Positions 44,829 to 53,376 are shown, counted from the stretch's first letter. The stretch is DNA of 55,862 bases from Acidobacteria bacterium 13_1_20CM_3_53_8 (GCA_001920415.1 MNJR01000153.1:1-55862); one strand, 5' to 3'. The notes: generated from the sequence alone by a model not told the origin. Numbers and translations: made by a program.

Positions 44829-44975
44829 ATGGCAGAGAAGAAAGAGCAGTGTGCACATCCGGGATGTAAATGTCCTAGGCCATCAACGGGCGATTATTGC
44901 AGCGATTATTGTGCGAACGCTCAACAGGGCGGTATGGATAATGAGTGCCGCTGCGAGCACCCGGAGTGTGAGTAA
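44829..44975 (+). CDS. Small metallothionein-like protein
   Basis: A 48-residue cysteine-rich frame: CAHPGCKCPRPSTGDYCSDY followed by CANAQQGGMDNECRCEHPEC. Nine cysteines and two histidines follow the C-x4-C-x-C...YCSxxCAxA...C-x-C-x4-C layout of bacterial SmtA/BmtA-type metallothioneins (PF02069). A full AAGGAGG lies 11 bases before the ATG. It should bind Zn or Cd and buffer metals or redox stress in the cytoplasm. It lies between YceI and the phosphoribosyltransferase inside the stress island. Confidence 0.85.
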   Translation: MAEKKEQCAHPGCKCPRPSTGDYCSDYCANAQQGGMDNECRCEHPECE

Positions 44976-45035
44976 AGGCTGAATCCAAAGCGCCGATGAA
45001 GTTGCTTCGCTTCTATGGGAGGAGACAGAAAAAGG

Positions 45036-45704
45036 ATGATTTATAGAGATCGAATCGAAGCGGGAAAGCGCCTTGCGGAGAAGCTCACGGAGTATGCCAA
45101 TCGAGCGGACGTTCTAGTGCTTGCATTGCCGCGCGGCGGAGTGCCTGTAGCCTTTGAAGTGGCTCGCGCGCTTCATGCTCCTCTGGACATCTTTCTGGTC
45201 AGAAAGCTTGGCGTACCGGGTCACCCGGAACTGGCAATGGGAGCGATTGCCACAGGCGGCGTGCGCGTCCTCAACGATGATGTGGTGAACTATCTGGATG
45301 TTCCAGGCGAAGTGATTGACGCGGTTGCGGCCAGTGAGCAACGAGAGTTGGAGCGCCGAGAACGTCTCTATCGTGGGACGCGTCCCGCGCCGGACGTAAA
45401 GGGAAAGACTGTGATTCTTGTGGATGATGGCCTTGCTACGGGTTCAACCATGCGAGCCGCCGCCGCAGCGCTTCGCCAGCAGAAGCCGACGCGAATCGTC
45501 GTCGCCGTTCCGGTTTCAGCAGTGCAGACATGCGATGAGTACAGGATGGGCGTGGATGAGATTATCTGCGCCGTCACGCCGGAGCCGTTTCACGCGGTCG
45601 GTCTCTGGTACAAAGACTTTTCGCAGACAACTGATGAAGAGGTGCGCCATCTGCTTGAATTATCTACGAGCGGGCAGGCTAACGCCGCGTCGAATGATAA
45701 GTAG
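45036..45704 (+). CDS. Phosphoribosyltransferase-fold protein
   Basis: About 222 residues from the ATG at 45036, with GGGAGGAGA upstream. The PRPP-binding loop is [20 protein letters not shown], and the N-terminal [20 protein letters not shown] with [20 protein letters not shown] is the signature of the large stress-island phosphoribosyltransferase group. The acceptor base is unknown, and these enzymes are poorly characterised. It usually travels with an alpha/beta hydrolase and an erythromycin-esterase-like protein, as seen here. Confidence 0.9.
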   Translation: MIYRDRIEAGKRLAEKLTEYANRADVLVLALPRGGVPVAFEVARALHAPLDIFLVRKLGVPGHPELAMGAIATGGVRVLNDDVVNYLDVPGEVIDAVAASEQRELERRERLYRGTRPAPDVKGKTVILVDDGLATGSTMRAAAAALRQQKPTRIVVAVPVSAVQTCDEYRMGVDEIICAVTPEPFHAVGLWYKDFSQTTDEEVRHLLELSTSGQANAASNDK

Positions 45705-45742
45705 CGCACGGCACGAGTAGGTTCATCAGAAAGGTAGCAGCG

Positions 45743-47098
45743 ATGAGAGACGCAGCCAGCTTCAGCTTGAGCAATGCCATACGCGAAGCCGCGCACACGT
45801 TGACGGGCGCGAGCGCTGATTATGATCCGTTGATGCGGCTGGTTGATGATGCCAGATTCGTCTTGATTGGCGAGGCCTCACACGGCACGCACGAGTTCTA
45901 CGCGCAGCGCGCGCAGATAACTAAACGGCTCATTAAAGAGAAAGGCTTTACGGCTGTGGCGGTCGAGGCTGACTGGCCGGACGCCTATCGCGTCAACCGC
46001 TACGTGCGAGGGGTGCGCAATGATGCAGAGGCAATAGACGCGCTCTCAGGATTTCAGCGCTTTCCCACCTGGATGTGGCGCAACGCAGACGTGCTCGACT
46101 TCATAGGCTGGCTGCGCGCGCATAACGATGCGCTCAGTACAGATCAGAAAAAGGTAGGCTTCTACGGGCTAGACCTCTATAGCCTTCACGCCTCTATGGG
46201 GGCAGTCCTCAACTACCTGGACAAGATTGACCCGGAGGCGGCTCGTCGCGCGCGCCAACGCTATTCTTGTTTCGACCATTACGGAGAGGACACGCAAACT
46301 TACGGCTACGTCGCCGGTATGGGCCTCACAGAATCTTGTGAGAACGAGGTGGTCGGTCAACTCATAGAGTTGCGCCGCCGCGCCGCCGAGTACGCTAGCC
46401 GCGACGGTCGCGTAGCCGAAGACGAGTTCTTCTTCGCAGAGCAGAACGCGCGGCTCGTCAAGAATGCCGAAGAGTATTACCGCTCCATGTTTCGCGGGCG
46501 CGTCTCGTCATGGAACCTGCGCGACCAGCACATGGCGGAGACTTTGGATGCGCTGGTCGCACATCTGGAAAGACAGGGCAGACATCCGAAGATCGTTGTG
46601 TGGGAGCACAACTCACACTTGGGCGACGCGCGCGCCACGCAGATGGGCGAAAGCGGCGAATGGAACGTCGGGCAACTCGTGCGCGAGCGCCACGAGAGCG
46701 AGGCCGTGCTGGTTGGCTTCACCACCTACAGCGGCACTGTGACGGCTGCTTCGGACTGGGATGCGCCTGCCGAGCGCAAGCGTGTGCGCGCAGCGCTGCC
46801 GGAAAGTTATGAGGCGCTCTTTCATCATGTAGGAGTGCCGCGATTTCTTTTGGACTTGCGAGACGGCGAGCCTGCAATCAAGGGACTGGAAGAGCCACGG
46901 CTTGAGCGCGCCATAGGAGTCATCTACCGCCCCGAAACCGAGCGCCAGAGCCACTACTTTTACGCGCGGCTGCCAAGCCAATTCGATGCAGTGCTTCATT
47001 TCGACGAGACGCGGGCTGTTGAGCCTTTGGAGCGTACCGCACGTTGGCAAGCGGGGGACACAGGCGAAGTACCAGAGACATTCCCCTCCGGCATCTAG
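45743..47098 (+). CDS. Erythromycin esterase-like protein
   Basis: A 451-residue EreA/B-fold protein: catalytic segments GEASHGTHEFYAQRAQITKR, AVEADWPDAYRVNRYV and VWEHNSHLGDARATQMGE hold the conserved Glu and His residues. Despite the name, most chromosomal members in stress islands are not proven macrolide esterases. The close spacing to the phosphoribosyltransferase (38 bases) suggests one operon. Length is near the family norm (about 420-450). AAAGG lies upstream of the ATG. Confidence 0.9.
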   Translation: MRDAASFSLSNAIREAAHTLTGASADYDPLMRLVDDARFVLIGEASHGTHEFYAQRAQITKRLIKEKGFTAVAVEADWPDAYRVNRYVRGVRNDAEAIDALSGFQRFPTWMWRNADVLDFIGWLRAHNDALSTDQKKVGFYGLDLYSLHASMGAVLNYLDKIDPEAARRARQRYSCFDHYGEDTQTYGYVAGMGLTESCENEVVGQLIELRRRAAEYASRDGRVAEDEFFFAEQNARLVKNAEEYYRSMFRGRVSSWNLRDQHMAETLDALVAHLERQGRHPKIVVWEHNSHLGDARATQMGESGEWNVGQLVRERHESEAVLVGFTTYSGTVTAASDWDAPAERKRVRAALPESYEALFHHVGVPRFLLDLRDGEPAIKGLEEPRLERAIGVIYRPETERQSHYFYARLPSQFDAVLHFDETRAVEPLERTARWQAGDTGEVPETFPSGI

Positions 47099-47122
47099 CA
47101 GATAAGGGAGGAAGCATAACCG

Positions 47123-47444
47123 ATGAGAGAGATTCCGCGTGAAGAGTGGGCAGAGTTCTTGGACATCTTCAGCCGACAGCATGAAGGTTGGCTGGTCACC
47201 GTCGAAGTTCTCAGCGAAGAGATAGGCGCACAGGTGGAGGCCGAAGGGAAGCCTCTTGAGGGAATTACCGCCGAGTTGGCACGTCACGCACAATATTACA
47301 GCGCCAACACACGTACGCATCGAGCAGGATGAGAACGGGGCGGATATGGCGCTCCAGATCGAGTCGTCAGAAGGAGCGACAACCCTCGTGCGCCTGCGCT
47401 CGGCGATGCTGCCGGAGATGGTGGACGGTATAGTTTCGGAGTAA
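47123..47444 (+). pseudogene. Broken DUF5335-like gene (frameshift with internal deletion)
   Basis: The first frame (47123-47332) encodes IPREEWAEFLDIFSRQHEGW, LVTVEVLSEEIGAQVEAEGK and GITAEL, then runs into a stop. The rest of the family pattern, HVTHNITAPTHVRIEQDENG and ALQIESSEGATTLVRLRS ending PEMVDGIVSE, continues in the +1 frame to 47444. Compared with intact members about 20 residues between the two parts seem lost. A single out-of-frame deletion near 47275-47290 explains both facts. It lies between the esterase-like and CBS genes. Confidence 0.75.
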
Positions 47445-47555
47445 GAATGTGAAGTTATGTAGTAGCCGCATGGCTGCTCGCCCCAATGATTGAGGATCGT
47501 TTATGTTTGTCTTCCAGATTGACGGAAGAAATAGTAAGTGAGAGGAGAACGTACC

Positions 47556-47996
47556 ATGAAGTGCAGCGAGATTATGACGAAAGACCCTGTGTGCTGTTTG
47601 TCCAGCGATACAGTGAATAAAGCGGCTCAGTTGATGAAGACCGAAAATGTAGGCCCGATTCCTGTGGTGGCAGACGAAGAGAGTAAAAGGCTGATTGGCA
47701 TAGTGACGGATCGAGACTTGGCTTTGAAGGTGGTCGCCGAAGCGAAGGATGCTAAGAGCACTATGGTTGATGACGTGATGACTACAGGCGTGGTGGCATG
47801 CCGGGCTGATGACAACTTACAAAACGCGCTAAAGGCTATGGAAGAGCATCAGGTGCGGCGCATTCCTATCATAGACGATAACGATAGGGTTATAGGCATC
47901 ATCGCGCAGGCCGATATTGCAACGCGCATCAATCAGCCGAAGAAGACCGCAGAGGTTGTAGAGGAAATCTCTAAGACAAACGCGGCGGGCAGCTAA
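47556..47996 (+). CDS. Tandem CBS-domain protein
   Basis: A 146-residue protein made of two CBS motifs: residues 1-65 (CSEIMTKDPVCCLSSDTVNK to IGIVTDRDLALKVVAE) and 72-132 (VDDVMTTGVVACRADDNLQN to IGIIAQADIATRI). The GIVTDRDLA ends are the adenosyl-phosphate binding segments. It may sense AMP/ATP ratio and act as a regulatory partner. GAGGAG precedes the ATG. Such proteins are a standard member of Usp/phosphoribosyltransferase stress islands. Confidence 0.9.
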   Translation: MKCSEIMTKDPVCCLSSDTVNKAAQLMKTENVGPIPVVADEESKRLIGIVTDRDLALKVVAEAKDAKSTMVDDVMTTGVVACRADDNLQNALKAMEEHQVRRIPIIDDNDRVIGIIAQADIATRINQPKKTAEVVEEISKTNAAGS

Positions 47997-48148
47997 TCGA
48001 AGAACAGTCCGCTAAGCTCTTCTCAAATGGTCGTGTAGCGGCGACCGGGTCTTGTCTGCAACAATTCCTTAGTTGCGGCTCGGAGTCGAGTGTGGAACTA
48101 TGCCAACAACAGCCCACGCAACGGTACGGCTACACAAGGAGAATTGAG

Positions 48149-48232
48149 ATGGCAAAGTGTGAAGTGTGCGGCAACGATTATTCTTGTCCTCTGAGGTCAT
48201 CAGGAAAAGACTTAACTATCGAGGAGCATTAA
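48149..48232 (+). CDS. Very short Cys-motif ORF, possible remnant
   Basis: A 27-codon frame starting MAKCEVCGNDYSCPLRSS, with AAGGAGA before the ATG. It ends directly before the ATG of the next gene (no gap). The opening CEVCGNDY matches the first residues of longer Cys-rich proteins of about 60-70 residues that I recall from other bacteria, after which the sequence differs. It is either a truncated copy or a leader peptide for the following gene. Low certainty. Confidence 0.45.
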   Translation: MAKCEVCGNDYSCPLRSSGKDLTIEEH

Positions 48233-49045
48233 ATGATAACAGTCACTGGAATCTTCGCACGCCGCGCCGACGCTGAACGATCCGTCGAGCTTCTGCGTTC
48301 CATTGGCATCAATGAGGAAGAGTTCGCGCTGTTGGTGCCGGGTGTGCCGGAGGAAGAGGTAGAAGATGCTGTGACTCATACCGAAACTGAGGAGAAGGGA
48401 GCAGGCAAAAAGGTTGGCGAGGCAATGGGGCGTGGGCTGGGGATTGTTGGAGGAATAATGGTTGGCGGCGCAGTCGGCAGTGCCTTCGTGCCGGGTGTCG
48501 GGGCAGTTCTAGCCGCAGGCATCCTCGCCGCAGCAATCTTAGGTACGATGGGCGCAAGGCTTGGTAAAGCGGCGGGTGATGAGATTGATGAAACGGTTGT
48601 GTCCTCGCTACGACATGATGAGATTCACATTTACGAAGAAGCGCTCAGACAGGGTCGCTCAGTCCTCCTTACAATGGTCAGTGGCGAGGAGCAGGCCGAA
48701 GCTGCGCGTAAAATTCTACTTGATGCAGGAGCTATAAGTCTTGATGAGGCGCACGAGAGTTGGTGGAGCGGGCTGCGCCGCGCGGAGGAGGAAGAATACG
48801 CAAGACGTGGTCATGATTTCGCGACCAACGAGAAGCTTTACAGGCACGGATTTGAAGCGGCGCAGCATCCGGCGTTACGCGGCAAATCATTTGCGGAAGC
48901 CGCTAACGAATTGCGCGAGCGCTACGGAGACGATTATCAGCAAGAAGCTTTCCGGCGCGGATATGTGCGCGGTCTCTCGCACCGCCAGCGCATGGTGGAG
49001 AAGTATCCGAGCAAACCGAATCGAGAATCAGAGAAGGGTGTATGA
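48233..49045 (+). CDS. Glycine-zipper stress protein (YflT-like N-terminus)
   Basis: A 270-residue protein. Residues 1-50 (MITVTGIFARRADAERSVEL, EEFALLVPGV) resemble the ferredoxin-like general stress protein 17M/YflT fold. Residues 65-115 are a Gly-rich hydrophobic zipper (GLGIVGGIMVGGAVGSAFVP, GVGAVLAAGILAAAILGTMG) able to insert in membranes. Residues 120-180 repeat a ferredoxin-like half (IHIYEEALRQGRSVLLTMVS). The C-terminal third is polar and highly charged with a QEAFRRGYVRGL end. Its function is not known; it closes the stress island. Confidence 0.8.
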   Translation: MITVTGIFARRADAERSVELLRSIGINEEEFALLVPGVPEEEVEDAVTHTETEEKGAGKKVGEAMGRGLGIVGGIMVGGAVGSAFVPGVGAVLAAGILAAAILGTMGARLGKAAGDEIDETVVSSLRHDEIHIYEEALRQGRSVLLTMVSGEEQAEAARKILLDAGAISLDEAHESWWSGLRRAEEEEYARRGHDFATNEKLYRHGFEAAQHPALRGKSFAEAANELRERYGDDYQQEAFRRGYVRGLSHRQRMVEKYPSKPNRESEKGV

Positions 49046-49247
49046 GTGAACGGGCATTCGGGTTCATTCGCACAAATAAGCGCGAGAGCAAGCCGCGCAT
49101 CTGAACGCCAGTAGAGAGAGCAACCCGAACTCCATCTATTTGAAAAGATTATTACGGTTCTCAATTGAATGCGACTAGGTCAGAGTTCACGCTTCGAGCG
49201 TGTATGTCGGAGCAGCCCTTATGGCTGTACTCTAAACTCGTCAATTC

Positions 49248-49844
49248 TTACTTGTACGTGTTCGATCCTTGCAGCTTGCGTATATAAGCGATGACGGCCC
49301 AACGATCCCGCGCATTCACCTGATGACTGTAGCGCCCCATCGTGCGATAGCCGTTTGTGATGACATCGAAATAAAATCCTGCGGGGTGATGGCGCACTTC
49401 GTCTGAGGAAAATGGCGGAGGAGGTGGAAACCTGTAGCTAAGAGTTCCTGTGACCGTCCCATCGCCTTCGCCCGTTTTGCCGTGACACATTGCGCAGTAA
49501 ATCTCGTAGCGCTCGCGCCCGCGTTCGATTAATTGTGCCGTAACAGGAATCGGGATGCTGTCAACATAAGTGTCGCCGGATTTGAATGCCAACAAGTTTG
49601 TAAAATTAGTCCCCGCGTCTTCACGGGCGATTGTGCCCGGGACTAGGGGGCGAGACGATTGTCCGTCACGAAAAAAATTGCTTGGTTCAAGCGGCCTGTA
49701 TTTGGGCTGACGTGCCATCTTCTGCGTGCATGCCGCTATAAATAGCAGAAAGATTATTACGCATGCGATTCGGCTACAGAGCGAGATGGCAGCGCGCCGA
49801 TCTCTTTCGGCATTAGTATGGAGCAGGCGTGAATTCCTCGTCAT
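49248..49844 (-). CDS. actE: ActE-like monoheme cytochrome c lipoprotein
   Basis: A 198-residue lipoprotein: signal IACVIIFLLFIAACTQKM with lipobox IAAC, then the conserved KYRPLEPSNFFRDGQSSRP of the Alternative Complex III monoheme subunit. The heme site is CAMCHGKTGEGDG, with axial Met in GYRTMGRYSHQV. It is the electron-output subunit in complex III-like modules. The ATG overlaps the actC stop by 4 bases, and AAGGAGGATGAGG upstream gives a strong ribosome-binding site. ActD, which normally lies between C and E, is absent. Confidence 0.87.
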   Translation of the reverse strand: MTRNSRLLHTNAERDRRAAISLCSRIACVIIFLLFIAACTQKMARQPKYRPLEPSNFFRDGQSSRPLVPGTIAREDAGTNFTNLLAFKSGDTYVDSIPIPVTAQLIERGRERYEIYCAMCHGKTGEGDGTVTGTLSYRFPPPPPFSSDEVRHHPAGFYFDVITNGYRTMGRYSHQVNARDRWAVIAYIRKLQGSNTYK

Positions 49845-51232
49845 GCCTCATCCTCCTTCACCTTCGACTGCTGCAAGAGCTTACGCATCTCGCTCATGGA
49901 AACTGACGGAAGGAAGCGCACGAACAGGAACAGCAAGCTCAGGAATAGACCGAATGAGCCGACGAGCGTGGCCCAATCCCAAAGTGTGGCCGAAAAGACG
50001 CCCCATGAGCTTGGCAGAAAATCTCTGTGCAGGCTCTCAATCACGATCACATATCGCTCGAACCACATCCCCGTGCAGATGACGAGTGACAGGACGAAGA
50101 GAATCGGTAGATTTGTTCTCACGCGCTTGAACCAGAGCAATTGCGGTGCGATAGCGTTCGAGACAATCTGCGTCCAGAACATCAAGGCGTAAACGCCCCT
50201 TGCGCGCTCACTAGCGTTATACGCTTCGTACAGATTCCCGCCGTACCACGCAGAGAACCTTTCTATAATGTAGCCATAAGTCACAAGCAATCCCATAGCG
50301 AGCATGATCTTCGCCAAGTTATCGAAATGACGCTTGGTGATAAAGTCTTCAAGCCGGAAGGCTGCGCGCAACGGGATCGTGATAATGATGACCATCGCCA
50401 GACCAGAAAATGCTGCCCCGGCGACGAAGTATGGAGGCGAGAGGGTCGTGTGCCATCCGGGCAATATCGCCACGGAGAAATCGTAACTGACGATTGAATG
50501 CACTGAGACGACAAGAGGCGTTGCTAGAGCCGCGAGCATTAGATAGGCGCGCTCGTACCGATGCCAATGGCGCGCATCGTTGCGCCAGCCCAAAGCAAGC
50601 ATTCCGTAGATAGCCCAAGCCGCGCGGCTCTTCGCGCGGTCGCGCATCGTCGCCAGATCGGGAAGCAGCCCTGTGTACCAGAAGAAGAGCGAGACCACGC
50701 CGTAAATCAGGATGGCGAAGACATCCCACACAAGGGGCGAACGAAACTGCGGCCAAACATCCTCTATGTTCGGGTAAGGCAGCAGCCAGTAGAAATATTC
50801 CGGGCGGCCAAGATGAAGTATAGGATAGAGACCAGCGCAAGCCAGGGCGAAGAGCGTCATAGCTTCTGCAAAGCGGTTAATGGAGGTGCGCCACTTCTGG
50901 TTCATCAGTAGCAGCATTGCGGAGATCAGAGTCCCCGCGTGGCCTATGCCTATCCACCAGACGAAGTTTGTTATCGCAAGCCCCCACGCCACGGGCTGGT
51001 TCACGCCCCAGATGCCTATGCCACGAGAGAACAGCCGGGCGATTGAGAACATGAAAAGCATCAGCAGCGCGAAGGAAAGACCGAAACCCAGAAACCAGCC
51101 TGTTGGAGTCGGCTTGAAAATAGGCGCACTGATTTTCTGCGTGATGCTTGAGAAAGTATGTCTCCCCTTAATTACAGGCGGAGGAGCGAATTCCTCTGCG
51201 GCCTCTTCTCGTATGTTCTCTGATTGCGCCAT
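49841..51232 (-). CDS. actC: ActC-like NrfD-family membrane subunit
   Basis: About 463 residues from the ATG at 51232; a TTG three codons earlier is also possible. A polytopic protein with about ten helices, beginning PTPTGWFLGFGLSFALLMLF. Typical ActC/NrfD phrases are FVWWIGIGHAGTLISAMLLL, HLGRPEYFYWLLPYPN, VSVHSIVSYDFSVAILPGWH and VICTGMWFERYVIVIESLHR. It binds quinol in Alternative Complex III. The usual upstream partner ActB (Fe-S/molybdopterin-like) is missing; a palindrome fills the gap to actA. Confidence 0.92.
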   Translation of the reverse strand: MAQSENIREEAAEEFAPPPVIKGRHTFSSITQKISAPIFKPTPTGWFLGFGLSFALLMLFMFSIARLFSRGIGIWGVNQPVAWGLAITNFVWWIGIGHAGTLISAMLLLMNQKWRTSINRFAEAMTLFALACAGLYPILHLGRPEYFYWLLPYPNIEDVWPQFRSPLVWDVFAILIYGVVSLFFWYTGLLPDLATMRDRAKSRAAWAIYGMLALGWRNDARHWHRYERAYLMLAALATPLVVSVHSIVSYDFSVAILPGWHTTLSPPYFVAGAAFSGLAMVIIITIPLRAAFRLEDFITKRHFDNLAKIMLAMGLLVTYGYIIERFSAWYGGNLYEAYNASERARGVYALMFWTQIVSNAIAPQLLWFKRVRTNLPILFVLSLVICTGMWFERYVIVIESLHRDFLPSSWGVFSATLWDWATLVGSFGLFLSLLFLFVRFLPSVSMSEMRKLLQQSKVKEDEA

Positions 51233-51268
51233 GTTGCTCAAAAGTTAGTGGCTCATGTCAAGAATCGG

Positions 51269-51373
51269 TGCAAAGGAAAACTATCCACGCGCACCACACG
51301 AAATCACACGAAGAGAAAGGGGTTTATCATTCGTGTGATTTCGTGTGGTGCGCGTGGATAATCCTTTATTGCA
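51269..51373. repeat. Palindromic repeat, family A, copy 5 (31-bp perfect arms)
   Basis: 51282-51312 and 51330-51360 are perfect 31-bp complements with the core TATCCACGCGCACCACACG and AAATCACACGAA. Outer TGCAAAGGA (51269-51277) faces TCCTTTATTGCA (51362-51373). It sits between actA and actC, where actB would be expected. Confidence 0.92.
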
Positions 51374-51456
51374 TCATCACTTTGCTCTGTCATCAGCGCC
51401 TATCCTTTACATGAGCCAAGTTAGTTTTAGATAATTTGAGAACTGCAATCTTTTCG

Positions 51457-52173
51457 TCAGTAATGGCAAACGCTACAACTGGTCAGGTCTAGCGCGCCTC
51501 TGATCTTATATTCTTCAACAAGCTTGCGACCCGTAGTGTCCTGATTGCTCGGCGGCTGCCACTTCATATTGAAGACTTGCTCGCGCGGCATGACAAACCT
51601 TTCTGGATTGCGGTGGCAGTTGAGACACCACTGCATAGAGAACGGCTCGGCCTGCCAGATTACGGGAATCTGATTATCCAGAGGGAAGGTCTCTTCCAGG
51701 GGAACCATCTCATCAATACGCCCGTGGCAAGTCACGCAGCCCACCCCCTTATTCAGATGAATGCTGTGATTGAAGTGGACGTAATCCGGTAGACGAGAGA
51801 CGCGCATCCATTCTAAAGGCTGGCCGGTCTCGTAGCTTAGGCGCACGGGTTGGAGTATGGTTTGATTTATCCCGACTTGAGAATGGCACTGCATGCAAGT
51901 TTCCGTCGGAGGCATGCCTGCGAAAGATGAAGTCTCGACAGAGGAGTGGCAATAGCGGCAATCAATTTCTAGACTTCTAACATGACGTTCGTGGCTGAAA
52001 GGAACGGGCTGCCGATGTCCGACGCCAACGCCAGTGTTCAGTGGCGACCTCATTATCAAATAAGAGACCAATACAATTCCGACTAGGAAGAAGACGAAAC
52101 CAAAAACAATCACTCTTGCCAGCTTATTCGCAAAGCGCGGGAAGACTCTAGGCTCTGTTCTCTTCGGCGTCAT
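51457..52173 (-). CDS. actA: ActA-like pentaheme cytochrome c
   Basis: A 238-residue membrane-anchored periplasmic protein: one N-terminal helix (VIVFGFVFFLVGIVLVSYLI), then VGHRQPVPFSHERHV and five heme motifs CRYCH, CMQCH, CVTCH, CLNCH and CSVCH. Phrases such as SSFAGMPPTETCMQCHSQ, VHFNHSIHLNKGVGCVTCHG and PFSMQWCLNCHRNPERF are diagnostic of ActA. It is the first gene of the minus-strand act cluster. Nothing resembling ActB was found on either strand here. No clear Shine-Dalgarno was seen before the ATG. Confidence 0.92.
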   Translation of the reverse strand: MTPKRTEPRVFPRFANKLARVIVFGFVFFLVGIVLVSYLIMRSPLNTGVGVGHRQPVPFSHERHVRSLEIDCRYCHSSVETSSFAGMPPTETCMQCHSQVGINQTILQPVRLSYETGQPLEWMRVSRLPDYVHFNHSIHLNKGVGCVTCHGRIDEMVPLEETFPLDNQIPVIWQAEPFSMQWCLNCHRNPERFVMPREQVFNMKWQPPSNQDTTGRKLVEEYKIRGALDLTSCSVCHY

Positions 52174-52627
52174 CTATCTGCGCTGCTGAAAGGTTCATCT
52201 TTAGGGGACGAACAAATGGGGAGCTGTAAACTCTTCTTGAAAGAGAAGAGTTTACTTCCCACTTCAACCGTTTACATCCGCGACATCTCTATTTTTCGGT
52301 GAGATATTATGCGCTGATAAGTTCAGCTTTCATAGGAAAAAGATTGTCAGTTTTAATTCGCACATCCTTTAGAAATCCGGGAAATATAGCCACGCTCCTT
52401 GAGGTGCTGCTATAAAGTGTTGTATGTCAGTCACAGAGATATTGCTACTTGGTATATCATTGAAGGAAGCTATCTATGTATCAAGTGCCGTATATGTAGG
52501 AACTGAGCACTACAGAGTGCTATAAAGATAATCGAAGAGTCCTACATGATAATGGATTGCTTGATGCCCATCGCTTGTGTTAGCAGTAGATTTATCTGTT
52601 GGTCGCGCGCTGCAAAGAGCGAAGAAT
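52174..52627. promoter_or_regulatory. Divergent control region between act and formate dehydrogenase clusters, with perfect hairpin
   Basis: GTAAACTCTTCT (52226-52237) and AGAAGAGTTTAC (52244-52255) form a perfect 12-bp stem with a 6-base loop, about 55 bases upstream of actA. It could be a leader hairpin or an operator. TGCTATAAAG occurs twice (near 52407 and 52519). No gene is supported in the 450 bp, and no certain promoter could be called. Confidence 0.55.
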
Positions 52628-53269
52628 ATGAGTCCTACTAAGGTTGCCATCAGCGGCTTTTCATCAGAGGTTGGCAAAACCACGCTGCTGTGTGAATTGT
52701 TGCGCGCCTTTCCCGGATGGGAGGCGATTAAGATGACGCGCGGGCACTATCGCTCGTGCGGAAAAGACCCGAAGGCTTGCTGCGTAAGTCACCTCTTAGG
52801 CGACAAGCCCCTAATCCGTTCCGGTCGTAAAGAGACCTATACGCCGGGTAAAGACACTGGGCGGTACTGGGACGCCGGAGCATCAAATGTTCACTGGGTA
52901 ATTGTTACAGACAATCAGGTGGAGCAGGGAATCAAGCTGGCGCTTGCGCGCGTCGAATCACCCGGAGTGCTAATTGAAGGAAATAGCTTCCTCAAATTCG
53001 TAGATGTAGATTTCACAGTGATGGTCGCGCCGGTTCAAGGTGCTAAGATCAAACCCTCTGCACGCCGCGCGCTTCAGAATAGTTCTGCTCTTTACCTGTT
53101 TGAGAATGGGGCGAATGCTGCGACTGCTACAGCGCGCGAGCGGTTTGGTTTGTGGCTCAAAGGCTCTGCTGATAGAGATGTAATCGGCGCGCTCCCTGTT
53201 TACATACGCGAAGATTTACCGGATTTGGTTACGCGTATTCAGACGATACATTCGGCGGTTGCCGCTTGA
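52628..53269 (+). CDS. MobB-like P-loop protein
   Basis: About 213 residues from the ATG at 52628; the frame extends to a GTG at 52577. A P-loop GFSSEVGKTTLLCELLRAF opens the protein, and TYTPGKDTGRYWDAGASNVH matches the cofactor-binding segment of MobB, which helps attach guanine nucleotide to molybdopterin. Several cysteines (SCGKDPKACC) are unusual. Next to fdhE and fdnG, a role in making or inserting the bis-MGD cofactor of formate dehydrogenase is likely but unproven. Confidence 0.75.
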   Translation: MSPTKVAISGFSSEVGKTTLLCELLRAFPGWEAIKMTRGHYRSCGKDPKACCVSHLLGDKPLIRSGRKETYTPGKDTGRYWDAGASNVHWVIVTDNQVEQGIKLALARVESPGVLIEGNSFLKFVDVDFTVMVAPVQGAKIKPSARRALQNSSALYLFENGANAATATARERFGLWLKGSADRDVIGALPVYIREDLPDLVTRIQTIHSAVAA

Positions 53270-53302
53270 TAGTTTTTATGAGTTATGCAGTTGAACGAAC
53301 AG

Positions 53303-53376
53303 GTCAGTACCGCCTGCGGTAGCGGGCGGGTAGTTGCTGCATCTAAGACCCGCCCGCTACCGCAGGCGGTACTGAC
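53303..53376. repeat. Palindromic repeat, family D, copy 2
   Basis: The left arm 53303-53333 is identical to that at 39887-39917; the right arm 53348-53376 pairs with it over 29 bp. Outside lie ATGCAGTTGA and TCAACTGCGTA, forming a second, outer stem not shared with copy 1. It lies between the MobB-like gene and fdhE. Confidence 0.92.

Noticed and set aside
45743-47098. The erythromycin-esterase-like gene as an antibiotic resistance gene
   Set aside because: Setting and family breadth point to a chromosomal stress protein; resistance cannot be claimed from sequence.
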